NCBI RefSeq assembly: GCF_910596095.1
Contig: NC_056555.1
Coordinates: 12,764,001-12,828,000 of the forward strand
Source of the DNA: Thunnus maccoyii
Lineage: Eukaryota > Chordata > Actinopteri > Scombriformes > Scombridae
Direction: 5' to 3'
DNA: 64,000 nucleotides
In this document: piece after piece, positions 1 through 17,269 of the stretch
Numbering within the stretch: the first letter of the stretch is position 1
How the letters are laid out: the number at the start of each line of letters is the position of its first letter
Program-made: the position numbers and the translations under genes
The notes under the pieces: model-generated
Told to the model about the DNA's origin: nothing
The model's database searches: none
The model's input: only the letters and a program-made list of their open reading frames with translations

Positions 1-400
1 CAAGGAGTATGAGTACAATATGTACTACTGGCATGTGATTGCTGCCAAAATGGCTTTTATAATCGTTGTAGAGGTACGTATGAACATAACAGGAAATCAC
101 ATTGACACTTAGACATTTCTTTTATTAAAACAGAAATTATTAAAACATATTAATGGAGAGGTCTTCTTCTTCTCCTCACAGCACATTGTTTACCTTACCA
201 AGTTCATCCTGTCCTACGTGATCCCAGACGTCCCGTATGCTGTCAAAGAACAAATGAAACGGGAGAAATACTTGACCCAGGTTATCCTCCATGAAACTAA
301 CCTCAAGCTGGTGACCAAACGTTTGAAACCAATTGATGACGAGACCTTCAAGCACGTGAAGGAGACAGTGTCAAAGGGAGAGATGGAGCTTGATTTCTAA
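1..400 (+). CDS. Anoctamin (TMEM16 family) C-terminus, 3' partial gene
   Basis: Two terminal exons are visible: 2-73, in frame up to a gtacgt donor, and 182-400, after a pyrimidine-rich acceptor and ending in TAA. The first encodes the last membrane segment area (WHVIAAKMAFIIVVE). The second reads HIVYLTKFILSYVIPDVP followed by KREKYLTQ and a charged cytosolic tail ending GEMELDF. The IPDVP and REKYLTQ motifs are characteristic of anoctamins, and the wording is closest to the ANO5/ANO6 group as I remember it. Anoctamins are ten-helix membrane proteins acting as calcium-activated chloride channels or lipid scramblases. The rest of the gene lies before the window, so the paralogue cannot be fixed. 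Family assignment is firm; subfamily is an inference. Confidence 0.88.
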
Positions 401-2389
401 CATTAGACAAATACAGAAAGGCTCTTGTGAATTTCTGAAAATGTATGGAAGAAGAGATCAGACCTTTATTGGTCTGTTGCAAAACCAATGCTCACTCCTG
501 ATACTGTATATATATGACTGTCCAGTTTTTTTCAGCATCTACCAACATCTGGTTTAATGTAGCAACCACTAAGAAAGAAGACGTTTCTTAAGGAAAAGAA
601 GTTTCTTAAGGAGCTGATGGACAAAAAAGGAGAAACCACTGTTTTCTAGTCATCATCCCCATCCTCACACTCTGGACTCCCTCATTATGTTTGGATCTGC
701 CCAGGCCAAATCATTTAAATGTAACAGGAACAATCCGTCTATTAACTTCAAAGGTGTCTTTTTTTCCAGTGAAACTAGGTGAAACTGATCAAGATGGATG
801 TTGCATGTTGCAAGATGATGTTTTGAAGCAGACAGTGTAGAAACTAGGGGTGGGACAAACAATCAAAACAAGACTATATCACAATACATTTCCTAGTGAT
901 ACTTGATCAACACATTGGCAAAAGGTGTACCTGTTTCGGTGTTAGGGTTTGAGTTTATATCATTTTATCAAATCTAAATCCAGTCTTGAATCTTAATCTG
1001 CTTAGATTTAGCTTTTGGCAATTTTATGCAACCAAAGTTGTAACTGTATGAAAATAACTTTAACATTGACATTAAGAAAATGAAACGTTAAGTAGACATG
1101 TTGCATATTTAGTTAAAAGACTAACTGAATGTTGTTGATTGATTTTTGCAACCTGTTGTGCATGTTAGAGATTATAAAAGCAAGGATGTCAACTCAGTGC
1201 CTTCCACCTTAATGCCTCAATGGAAATAACACAAATCATTTGTTGGATTGAGCATGCAATGGATGAAATCCTAACAGCTACTGAGTTTGCGTGTCAACAG
1301 ATCCATCTCCATGACAACTGAACAGACTGCTAAAGGCCGTGTGATGTGGTTGAAAGCTGTGGGAAAAGCTGGTAGACCTTGAATTGATTGTTTATTGAAA
1401 ACTATTAGTTGGATGTGTTCACCCTTACTGCCTTGTTTTACAATTTAGTGTGGCTACATCTGCCTGCAGCACTGGCAGCGTCAGTGTCTCATTCCGTCCA
1501 CTGGGCTTTAAGCTGGGGGCTCAAAGCTTTGACACACAGGTAACCAAGTGCCACTGCTGGGTGATTGTTTTAGTTAAATGCTGTCAAAATTTCAGTATTA
1601 TTAAATGCAAAAAAAATGCAAAACTTCTGAATGCAATGTTAATGATAATTGCATTTCTGTCACTAGAACTAAAGACCTGTACTGATCTGTCAAACAGCTC
1701 ACAATGTTACAAAAGGGAGTTGCATGCAATCAGAATAGACTAACCTTTTAACCACATATACTGACTAAATGTGCCTTAAGATGCTATAGGCTCTGTAAAC
1801 CTTGTGTTCTTCATTGTATTGTTCTGGTTTAGTCAATTCCGGAGGTGAATGTATTTGACAGTTTGAAACTGAAATCTGATACCATGTGAAAGGTTTAAAC
1901 TCCATAAGTTTACAAAATCATTACGCCAAATACAGTTCAGTTTAGCCTATATTTCTAATTAAATGAGTTGATTGCAGTTCTGTAAAGTGGTTTAGTTTAT
2001 GATGTGAGTATAGTCTCAGCCTTCTTCTCTATGCATGTGCTCGCATCTACTGTACTGCACTTTTTACTGACAGGGCTACAGCTCTGTGCCATGATTACTG
2101 CACTGCACAAGATTTTGACTGCAAGTTTTATCCTGTGATGTAGACAGTACAGTGATTCCATCTTCTCCTGTGTCATTGCTGAAATCTTCTGAAATCAGTA
2201 CTGCTGCTCTATTATTGCCTCGCCTGAAACAATGGTACTATAACCGTCATGTAAACAGTATCACATACCAGCAATATCTGATGATGAATATCTCTTTGTT
2301 GTTGTTTTTGTTTTATAGAGTGCCATTAAAGTGTTTTATATGAAAAAGGTTCCCTCGTGTTTCTTATTTCAAGTGTTTCTTCTCCTTTA
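401..2389. other. Anoctamin 3' UTR and spacer
   Basis: The first few hundred bases are presumably 3' UTR, because the copy at 2.92-3.06 kb preserves sequence homologous to about 405-480. The remainder is AT-rich, and I see no exon, RNA gene or clear transposon in it. Short open frames here have no recognisable content. Confidence 0.4.
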
Positions 2390-3062
2390 CTTTACCAAGT
2401 TCATCCTATACTACATGATCCCAGATGTCCCACATGCTGTCTATGAACAGATAAAATAAAATAAATACTTGACCCAGGTTATCCTCTGTCACAAGCTGGA
2501 CCGCACAGTCATGACAAAGAAGGGAGACGCACACAACAAAGCCAATTAATAACCAATTCATCTAAAAAAAGAAAGTAACCTAAGAGAAAAACCTAACCTA
2601 ACAATGGGATGTGTAGTCAGTGAGATCAGTAGTGTAGGTGAGTGCATGAGTGGAACAGTGTATGGATGTAGTGTTGTATGGTGCAAAAAAACAAGTCAAA
2701 TGTCAGCCCAAAAGCCAAAAGGTGTCTCAGGGAGGAGAGCACATCAGCAACTGCACTCCAAAGGGTTTTTGAAGAGGCACTGGCACCCAGAGCCCCAGGT
2801 GTTGCCAGTGGTCCTGATGATGCTGCCACACCCACCTCCAGTACCTGCAGAAACAACAGAGACCAGCTACACAAATTGAAGCCACAGGCAGACTGGGCAG
2901 AGAGGGTTGTAACATCCTCCACAAGACCAACCTCAAGCTGACGTTTGAAACCAGACGAGACCTTCAAGCACACGGAGGAGAAAGGCTCTTGTGAACTTCT
3001 GTAAATGTATAGAAGAAGAGATCAGACCATTCATGGCCTGTCACAGAAGCCGATCTTGTATG
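2390..3062 (+). pseudogene. Degenerate partial copy of the anoctamin last exon and 3' UTR
   Basis: Bases 2390-2492 closely match the last anoctamin exon (about 186-290): both contain ttaccaagttcatcct and tacttgacccaggttatcct. In the copy the KQMKREK stretch has become ATAAAATAAAATAA, which introduces stops. The match resumes at about 2919 (caacctcaagctg, gagaccttcaagcac) and runs into 3' UTR sequence shared with 411-480 (gaagaagagatcagacc). About 425 bp (2493-2918) with no counterpart in the parent exon sits between the halves. Upstream anoctamin exons are absent between 401 and 2389, so this is a partial 3'-end duplication and not a second gene. Confidence 0.82.
2493..2918. other. Unidentified insert splitting the anoctamin exon copy
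   Basis: This block interrupts the duplicated last exon. The sequence on either side ends or begins with a similar atcctc, which could be a short target duplication or microhomology. It contains an 87-codon open frame (2678-2941) that runs through the right junction into the anoctamin-like sequence, so it is not an independent gene. I recognise no transposon family and no terminal inverted repeats. Confidence 0.4.
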
Positions 3063-3339
3063 TTTTGCAGCACCTACATCATACTGACTCTCACCTCATG
3101 AACTAGTGATGAAATTAAGATCAGAAATTTAATAAGATATGGAGTTGGTTCTGGAAAATGTGCAGCAACTTATAAGAATTATGTTTCTTGAGGCGCTATT
3201 GAAAAACAAAAAATTTAAAACATCTCTTTCACCTTATGATGATGTTCTCTGTAGTCCACAAGGGGGGGACACAGATGCACTCACAGACTGCATAACAGAG
3301 TGCATTAACTTTTGTGTGGACAACAATGTTCCCACAAAC

Positions 3340-3815
3340 CAGTGGTGCAATGTAACTAAGTACATTTACTCAGGCACTGTACAATTTCGAGGTACTTGTA
3401 CTTTACTTGAGTATTTCCATTTGATGCTACTTTATACTTCCACTCCACTACATTTGAGAGGAAAATATTGCACTTTCTACTCCACTACATTTATCTGACA
3501 GCTTAAGTTACTTTTCAGATGAAGATATTTGACACAATGGATCATATAACAAGCTTTTAAAATACAACACATTGTTAAAGATGAAACCAGTGGTTTCCAA
3601 CCTTTTTGGCTTTTGACATCTTACAAAAAGCAGCATGCAGTCGGGGTCACATTTCAGATGTCTATGTGTTGTTAACAGCGCCACCAAATAGTGATTTTTC
3701 CCTCTAATCTTCTCACATGGTTTCATTTCAACAATTGTTTAAATGATCTAATATTTCACCAAAAACAAAAAAATAGAAAAAAGTCTAAAAACTGAAAACA
3801 GATTTGTCTGTTTTT
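3340..3815 (+). mobile_element. hAT-like non-autonomous element (family B), left part
   Basis: It starts cagtggtgcaatgtaactaa, followed by repeated 'tacttgagta'-type words and 'ctccactacattt' twice. This is a common teleost repeat of hAT type. It continues with 'ccaacctttttggctttt' and 'agcgccaccaaatagtga', an internal part of the same family. It stops near 3815 without the usual right end, so it is truncated. A related full-length copy begins at 4427. Confidence 0.7.
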
Positions 3816-4426
3816 TCTTTCCTGTGGTGACAGGGAGGAAGTGAATCACATACAGAAACAACAAGGGCGAGTAAGCTGTAGAAAAACTTCAACAGAACAA
3901 CACAAGAGAGGTTTGAATAGTACAGTATGAGAACAATCACATGCTGTACAGTTGACAACAACAACTAGATGACAAAAGAGACCAAAATAGAACCAACAAG
4001 ATAAACCAGTTCTTCAGTAAGTTCAACAAAGGAGGTTGCTGCCTGCCCTTCAAATTCCTCATCTCTTCCACCATTGCTAACTGCACCTCTCTGTCTTCTA
4101 GGAAAACTTGACACAGTGTGTTCTTGGAAGAAACATCCAAACACACCAAATGATTAAACTGTTTTGCTGACCTCTCATGTCATGAAATCACTGGAGAGGA
4201 GGGTTCTGAAACAGCTCTGACCACTAATTCAGCCATCGCTGGACCCCCTGCAGTTCGTCTGATAGCCTCATATTGACATAGAGAGCATTGTCATCTTCCT
4301 GCTACACTGCTGTATATCCACCTGGTATCAGTCCGGACAACTCCTCTCTCACCATTGGGCACTGACAAGGATCATTATCCTATTATATGCCTAAAACTAA
4401 TTCCATCGGATCATAGTTTGTCCTGC
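3816..4426. other. Spacer between two hAT-like copies
   Basis: No gene, RNA or recognised repeat is seen. A 70-codon minus-strand frame (3937-4149) has no recognisable motifs. Confidence 0.3.
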
Positions 4427-5305
4427 CAGTGGTGGAATGTAACTAAGTACATTTACTCAAGTACTGTACTGAAGTACAAATTTAAGATACTTGAGTTTCC
4501 ATTTTATGCCACTTTGTACTTCTACTCCACTACATTTCAGAGGAAAATATTGTGCTCTCTACTCCACTACATTTATTTTCCACTTATAGTTATTAGTTAC
4601 TTTTTTAAATTAAGATTTTACATAAAATAATATATTTTAGTTACTGTTTTCGTGTTTTTTAAAATCTGTTACGTACTTTCTGTGAAAGGTGCTATATAAA
4701 TAAAATGTATAATTATTATAAAAAATATGATACTCATATGATGCAGTACTATTACTATTAATCTACTCAAAGTATCTAAAATTGGCTCCACATTGATGAA
4801 CTACAACATTAAAATGTTCTTACTTGTATTTATTAGTGATAAAAACAAACAATATAATATACTACAATAATATAGTATAATATAATAATAATATATGTTC
4901 TCTTTTTTCTTCTTTTCTTTTCTTTTCTCTCCCCATAAATCATCTCATGACCCCTCAAATTTATCTGGTGACCCTTTGGAGGGGCCTGACTCCTAGGTTG
5001 GGAACTACTGGACTAAACCAGCTAACTGTATATAAAGTAGTTCAAACTAGCTCCACCTCCAGCAGCTACAACAGTAACATGCTGCTTACACACTGATGCT
5101 TCAGTATTAATAATCTAATGATGTCATATATAATAATATATCAGTCAGAGGGACTAAAGCACTACTTTTACTGCAATACTTTAACTACATCAAGCTCATA
5201 ATACTTATTTACTTTTTTCATGTAGGACTTCTACTGGAGTCTTTTTACATTGCTGTATTAGTAGTTTTACTTAAGTAAAGGATCTAAATACTTCTTTCAG
5301 CACTG
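4427..5305 (+). mobile_element. hAT-like non-autonomous element (family B), end to end
   Basis: The left end cagtggtggaatgtaac and the right end cttctttcagcactg are imperfect inverted repeats. The interior has the family's 'ctccactacattt' words near the left and 'cccctcaaatttatctgg' and 'aggttgggaactactgg' near the right. No transposase frame exists, so it depended on a helper. The flanking octamers do not match, so the target duplication has decayed or an end is slightly misplaced. Confidence 0.72.
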
Positions 5306-5506
5306 TTTTGGTGTCATATCTCTGCTACACTTTTGATCAGGCAGCTCCTTTTAACCATGCTTTTAACGCTTCTATGACGTAATCTAGATGCGACAAATTT
5401 TTTACTCACATGTATGCCAGCTCTGTCCACGCCTGAGTCGAGCCAGTCAAATATAATAACAATAATTATAAGAATATTTGATCTTTAAACCTGCTGTTTC
5501 TACAGA

Positions 5507-11410
<5,904 letters not shown>

Positions 11411-11861
11411 TGACGTTCTGGATGCAACAGCAGCCTGTGAACATGAATAAACTGAGCAGGCGTGCAGTAAATAAAGCTGCACTCCTGAAAGACTTGAAAG
11501 AGTGGCCAAAGTGCAAAGTGGACCTAAAGCACCTGAAAGACTTTGAAGTTTGTTCAGACTTTTTCTGACCACAAATACCAACAGCGGTAAAGTAAAAGTA
11601 AAGAAGTTAAGAAAAACATTTCTTATGTTCATATCAGTGAATATTATAGGAATTGTTTTTAGGTGAAAGCAGTGTTTGAATAATCAACATCCCTCTCAGA
11701 TTGCATTTCTTTGTACATTTCCAAATGTAGTGTGCTACTAAGACTATTTTCACATGAGAAACATATAGGTCATATTGTATACCTGGTACCCTGGTATGAA
11801 CAGTAAAATGAAATATTAAGAAGTCTCTGGACAAACAGTGTTTTTAAGATGCTGTATATCC

Positions 11862-11867
11862 AATAAA
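11862..11867 (+). terminator. Poly(A) signal AATAAA, probable end of the pwp1 transcript
   Basis: caataaataaataca gives two overlapping AATAAA hexamers about 450 bp after the pwp1 stop codon. An earlier AATAAA follows the stop more closely, near 11446, and could be used alternatively. Confidence 0.55.
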
Positions 11868-12480
11868 TAAATACAGTTTATAGAAGGTGTAAACCTTTAT
11901 GTTTGTCTTCTAATTCTGAAACTCTGCATCATCAGAAGAGACATGATACGTCTGAGATTGATCAAACATGACGTCAGATTGATGAACTTGAAGCTCACTG
12001 CAGATACTCCAGCCCACTTCGATTTCATTTCAGCAGCCCAACAATTTTTTGCAATCTGCAAATTTTTATTGTCACATTCATAAAAATTGTGACAACCTAA
12101 ACCTTGTTTGAACTCTCGCTTTATGCATAATCATCAAGTAACAGTGACTGAATGAATGCAGTAGATGGCTTATGTATTAAATATATATTAAGTAATGTCT
12201 AATAATTTTATCAAGTTTATAGGTTGAATATCACTGTATTTTGTCAGAAGGGAAGCGGATATGGAAAAATATGCTTTTCAAGTACTGCCATTTGTAGCTA
12301 TATAGACTATTAAGAAGACTGACTTTTGGCCAGAGTTTTAAAAAACATGTTACATTTAGTAAGAGTGGATATCATTATCCACTTAGGATACATGTACATC
12401 GAGCCCTGCAAAAATAAGAATGGTAAAAACTCTAAAATGTGTTTTGATTAAATCAATTTTAAATCAAAGTATATAATTTG

Positions 12481-13600
12481 CATTGGTTGAAGAAGTACTC
12501 AGATCCTTTATTTAAGTAAAAGTAGAAATACCACAATGTAAAAGTACTCCATTGCAAGTAAAAGTCCTGCATTTAAAATCATACTTAAGTAAAAGTACAA
12601 AAGTATTACCAGCTAATTTTACTTAAAGTGTTAAAATTAAAGGTACTTGTTTTTCAGAAAATCAGGTTGTGACTATATGAAATACATTTAATAAAGTATA
12701 TTATTAATATTGATGAATCAGTGCATAAGCAACATTTATTGTTATTTTATCTTCAGGACTTTACAAGAGTCACAAGATAAATCTGAGGGACTATAATATT
12801 TTTGTAAGAAGAAGAAAAAACAAAGTTCTGATACATAAATTTGGATTCATTTTCCAGAACTTTACTCTCATCTTTGCATTTTTGTGAAATATTGGAATAA
12901 CTATACTGGAGTACAGTTCTTCTTGTTCCTACAGTTGGATATTTGAGCTTCACTGTGCAGAATGATGTATGTGCAGAGTTTGACACTAGAAGGTTGTTTT
13001 CACATTCATCTGCTGAAAGTGGAAAGTTTCTCTGTGCTCACTGAAAATCCAATTTTAAGCAGTAGGCCTAGGAGCAGGATTTGTGACATCACAAATAGTT
13101 TGGAAGCCAATCGTGGTTCAGTATTCAACTTACACAAGTGTGATGTGGAAACCTGAAGCCTCCAGTGGACAAACACTGAGAATGGACTGTACAGTGAAGT
13201 AGGAGACATCTTGTGTTCAGCAGTTAAACTTTTGAAATGAAAAAATATTTGCATATTCATAGTTACTGGAATTTTTAATGAAGGTAATTTTAAGGATTTT
13301 AACATGTCAATTGATTTTTTTTTGGGAAAAACCATATCAGACACACATTACTATCAAAATAGTATTTTATATATACATCTTAAAAATGTCTGGAGGGGAT
13401 CTTTAACTTATTTCATGTGAAATGTTAATCTGAAAAGTAACTAAATGGATCACATTAATAAAGTGGAGTATAGAGTAAACATATTTCCCTATGAATTGCA
13501 GTGGAGTGGAACTACAAAGTACCAGAAGTAAAGTAAAGTAAAAGTACCTCATAATTGTACAGGTACTTGAGTAAATATACTTTGTTACTTTCAACTGCTG
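12481..13600 (-). mobile_element. hAT-like non-autonomous element (family B) with perfect 8-bp target duplication
   Basis: This is a reverse-oriented copy of the family seen at 3340 and 4427. Its left end contains gaagaagtactcagatcctt and its right end gtaaatatactttgttactt. The ends cattggttgaaag-like and tcaactgctg are imperfect inverted repeats. The octamer ATAATTTG lies immediately on both sides (12473-12480 and 13601-13608), which fixes the borders exactly and identifies hAT-type insertion. No transposase frame is present; a 112-codon frame inside (13006-13344) is unremarkable. Confidence 0.9.
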
Positions 13601-13678
13601 ATAATTTGTTCAGCAGTTGTTATAAAATAATGTAATAGTGGTTCAAGTTGAGGCTGGTAAGGTGGAACTAAACGTGAG

Positions 13679-13687
13679 TGAGTCAGC
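13679..13687 (+). promoter_or_regulatory. TGAGTCAGC, antioxidant-response/MARE-like site before mrpl42
   Basis: The exact sequence tgagtcagc lies about 50 bp before the mrpl42 start codon. It matches the core bound by CNC-bZIP/small Maf dimers (NRF2 class). Position close to the start of a mitochondrial gene makes function plausible, but a 9-bp match alone is weak. Confidence 0.35.
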
Positions 13688-13736
13688 GTGCAGAGACGGA
13701 ACAGTTATGGTGACGCACACAGGAAAATAACGGAGC

Positions 13737-16700
13737 ATGGCGTCGGGTCATTTGTGCAAGCTACACAGTCTCCTAGCGCGAGTTTCTTGTGGCCTCAAAC
13801 TGCGACATGTACAAAGTAAGTTCTATTAATACCTAGTTAACAAGATATTTGTGAAAGGACACGTTAGTATGTGTCGGTTTGCTCTTAATAACCGTTTTAA
13901 CGCAACGACGGTGGGAGTAAGGCTAACAGCGGCTAACCTTGACGTTAAATTAGACATATAAGGTGAACACGGACCGTCCCCCTGAGGTAAGAGGTGAGAG
14001 AGGAACTGGAGAGAAAGCAGGAGATGGGGTACATATTTTGCCATCTGCAGAAGAGTCTTTATCTCAGCCGAGTGCTTAGTACCACTGCTAGTAAAAGCTT
14101 ACATGCTATTGCTTCAACATATCCTCAACAAGAGTCACTGTCTTGAAAGGGACTTAAGAAGTGAATTGTCATGCCACACAAGGTTGAAACAAATAGAAAA
14201 TTACTAACCAAATATTATGTTCATTATCGATTCATCTGTCGATACTTTTCTCGATTAATCGATTAGTTATTTCTTCCATAAAATGTCAGAAAATGGTGAA
14301 ACATGTCCATCACTGTTTCCCAAAGCCTAAGATCCACGTCCTCAAATGTATTTTGTCCACAACCCAAAGATATTCAGTTTACTGTCATAGAAGACTAAAG
14401 AAACCAGGAAATATTCACATTTAAGACGCTGGAACCAGAGAATTTGGACATGTTTTGTCTTTATAAAATGACTCCAAGCCATTAATTGATTATCAAAATA
14501 GTTTGCGATTCATTTAATAGTTGACAACTAACCAATTAATCGACTAGTTGTTGTAACTCTAATGCCAAACTTGTAGGCAGTGTGGATAAGTTCCAACATG
14601 ATCAGACACTCAAAGCAGTGCTGTCCAGGCTACAGGAAGCAGGGCTGACACATTAGTGTAACCTTCCCAACTCTAGGGTGATATTTGATGGCCAGAAATA
14701 ATTTAGGTCATCTGGAACATGCCGCCTCCAATCAATTAGCAATCTTTCCTGAGGATGAAAGCTGATTTGGAGGCCTTACTGGTGTTTAAACTAAAGATTC
14801 AGCCAATTCATCTTCCTTTGGGCTTGCTCAGCTGCAGGATGATAATCAATGGAGACCTGTTGCACACATATCAAGAAGCTTGTCTGAGACTGAACAAAGA
14901 GAGACTGTGAGAACCTGAGCTTTTATCATGTTGTTTTTTAATTTCGCACTGGAGACAGTTCACAAGCCGCTAAAGGGAGCAATGCATTGGACAAGTTGCC
15001 ACCTAGAATGCGTTTCTGTCTCGGGCTCCTCAGATTCCACTGTGGGGCGACACATGTGCCTGGTAAAGCTCATGTCACAGCTGATGCACTCTCAAGCACC
15101 TGGTAGGGGAGGGGCAGGAGTTTGCATTCACACACATTAGCCTGCCTCCCGCACTGAAGCTGCAGCAGATAAGACCAGCAAACCATACCATACTTATCAC
15201 AGTCAGCCCAGCTCTAGTGTAGAGCAGTTGAGAACAAAAATTGAAAGACTTGTGGCACAATATGCCTCACATCCAGAGTCTAATGCCAACGCAAACTGCC
15301 TGTGTGACGCTTACAGAAACTATGGGCTGTTTGTATGGCAGAACTGTTCATATAGACTGGTGATAGATTACTTTTCTAGTTATTTTAAAATCAGAGAAGC
15401 TTCTCACACATCTTCAAAGCATGTCATCAAGGACTTAAATCTGTGTTTGCCATAAGTAGGGCTGCAACTAACAATTAACAATTAATCATTCTGCCTATAA
15501 AACGCTAGGAAACAGTGAAAAATGCTCATTGTGATGTCATAGAGTGCAAGTTGCTGTCTTCAGTTGTCTTGTTTTCTCTGATCAACAGTCCAAACCCCAA
15601 AGATATTCAGTTTACAATCATGTTTGACACATAAAAGTTCTCAAATCCACACAAATGTTTTCATTTTTCCTTCAAAAATGATTAGAACAATTATTTGATT
15701 ATCAAAAAAGTTGCTGATTAATTTTCTATCAGTCAACTAATTGACTTATCGTTGCTGCTCCAATGGCAGACAAGAGGTCCTGGTTATAGATAATAGCCCT
15801 CAGTTTTCCTCCTTGGACTTTTACCTCAAATCCAGACTGAAGTTCCCAATAACTTAAAAATAACATAATTTGTGCAGTGGATTTATGCTTATGCTTTTAA
15901 GCTGAAATTTGTTAATTTGTCTTATTAATTATGTTACCTTTTTAAGATATTTGTTTGTCTCACCTGTTTTTTTTTCTGTTGTAGCATGTTTAGTGCCACT
16001 CCGACAGAAGTCCAACATCAGCGCTCCTTCGCTTGATGGCCCTAACTGGTACGCTAGCAGGTTGACTGCATACAGATTTTCATTGAATTTGCAGGTTTGA
16101 AGTAGTCCATTGATATATAACTGTGAGCAGGAAAATAACCCTCCAATCTCTTGTGTTTAGTAACGTGGAAATCGGTGTGACTTCAGATGGGAAAACCATA
16201 GTGTGCTACCATCCCACTGTCGACATTCCCTATGAGCTCACCCAGGTAGGAGAGTGCTCTCTGGTCTCAACTGTCAGTGTGCCAGGTGTCTGATGAAGAG
16301 TCTATATCTATATATCTCACAGATTACTTTAGTTTTTCCATTCTTTTTATCTTTTAAAGATCTGTACTGTATGAAAGCTTGTTAATGTAGAAATGTGAAA
16401 ATTTAAAGCCTTTTTAGCCCTTAATTTTAAGAAATATTAGCAGGTCTAGACTCTCAGGCTGAGGCCTTGAAGAACTTCAAACAAATTAGACTTCAACTGC
16501 TAGAAAACAACATAATTTTAAAATGCAAAAATGTATCAGAGGGTATTTTGCTCCTGACAGTAAATGTTTGCAGCCTATAGAACGTCCTGACCCTGTGACC
16601 TCCCCGGTTGAGACCCACGACCAGGTTTTAAAGGCCCACCTCAGCAAGGAGGTGCTGAAGGGCAAACAGGGGCCAACTATAGAGGAGCTGAGCAAGATGT

Positions 16701-17184
16701 TCTTCACCACCAAACACCGCTGGTATCCAGTTGGACAGTAAGTACACAAAAAATACACGTCATTAATAAAAGTTAGCTGAATGGCTGAGATTCATATCAA
16801 GAGTTTTTCCCCTATGATGACACCAGTAATCTCTTATTAGAAATGAATTGCTCCTGCGCCTGAGTTGCCTGATAGCGAAGTGGAGGGTTTAGGGTGATAT
16901 GTTGGTGGTCATAAATGAGAATTCAGCATCCCTTTTACTCTACCTTTCACATGTAAATGTAATTTTTAGATTTATTTGCCTTAGTGTGATCTAAATGACC
17001 ACCGCTGGCCTGCTTGGACTTTGATAAGGACACATGTCAGTGGCTTCTTTATTTGTTTGGCAAGAGTATTTTAGCTCATCAACAATCTGTCTGTATTTAC
17101 TGGTCAAAATTAATGATCCTCTTCTTCACTATTTACAGGTATCACATGAGACGCAGAAAGAAGGATCCACCAAAGGACAGATAG
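13737..17184 (+). CDS. mrpl42: Mitochondrial large-subunit ribosomal protein mL42 (MRPL42)
   Basis: Five exons join in frame: 13737-13815, 15985-16048, 16161-16245, 16574-16737 and 17139-17184. They total 438 nt (145 aa; human 142). The N-terminus is rich in basic and hydrophobic residues with few acids, as expected for a mitochondrial presequence. The conserved body reads [18 protein letters not shown], then [28 protein letters not shown] and a basic tail ending KKDPPKDR. The protein is a structural component of the mitoribosome, with no catalytic role. The start was chosen because it gives the usual length and the next in-frame ATG is absent from exon 1. Identity is secure. The first intron holds several transposon relics. 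Confidence 0.96.
14194..14561 (+). mobile_element. MITE family A copy in mrpl42 intron 1
   Basis: Family words include ttcattatcgatt, tcgattaatcgattagtt, atgtcagaaaatggtgaaac, cccaaagatattcagtttac and a right end resembling gttgcagctcta. It abuts gypsy RT-like sequence at 14570, suggesting insertion into that relic. Its flanking octamers are too diverged for me to confirm a target duplication. Confidence 0.75.
14565..15855 (+). pseudogene. Decayed Ty3/gypsy pol relic (RT end, RNase H, integrase)
   Basis: Fragments in changing frames, in the order usual for Ty3/gypsy, are recognisable on the + strand. A reverse transcriptase segment lies near 14590-14660 ([14 protein letters not shown]). RNase H lies near 14820-15100 ([19 protein letters not shown], then LETVHKPL, then [13 protein letters not shown]). 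Integrase core lies at about 15355-15450 ([11 protein letters not shown]) and continues after a MITE at about 15770-15830 ([11 protein letters not shown]). The RNase H motif normally read as ETDHKPL has valine for the catalytic aspartate. Stops and frameshifts are frequent. It lies inside mrpl42 intron 1, so it is harmless passenger sequence. Confidence 0.8.
15457..15762 (+). mobile_element. MITE family A copy interrupting the gypsy integrase relic
   Basis: It begins tagggctgcaactaacaatt and ends gttgctgctcca. Integrase-like sequence is present on both sides, so this element inserted after the gypsy copy. A target duplication is not evident, probably through decay. Confidence 0.78.
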
Positions 17185-17241
17185 TTCAAAGTTAGAAAAC
17201 TGCAAAATGAGTTTGTCTTATTGCCGCAATTCTGTATGTAT

Positions 17242-17247
17242 AATAAA
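17242..17247 (+). terminator. Poly(A) signal AATAAA of mrpl42
   Basis: The hexamer in tataataaactg lies about 58 bp after the stop codon, a plausible short 3' UTR for a housekeeping ribosomal protein gene. Confidence 0.7.
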
Positions 17248-17269
17248 CTGTTAAATATTTACTTGTTTG

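Noticed and set aside
840..960. 'ctaggggtgggacaaac' as a possible MITE end
   Set aside because: No matching inverted end or duplicated flank was found nearby.
2626..2973. Overlapping open frames of 115, 91, 87 and 69 codons
   Set aside because: They overlap on both strands in one GC-richer block and cross the junction to the broken anoctamin exon copy; no family seen.
5496..5506. tttctacag directly before the pwp1 ATG as a splice acceptor of a non-coding first exon
   Set aside because: It is plausible, but no matching donor or upstream exon can be identified from sequence alone.
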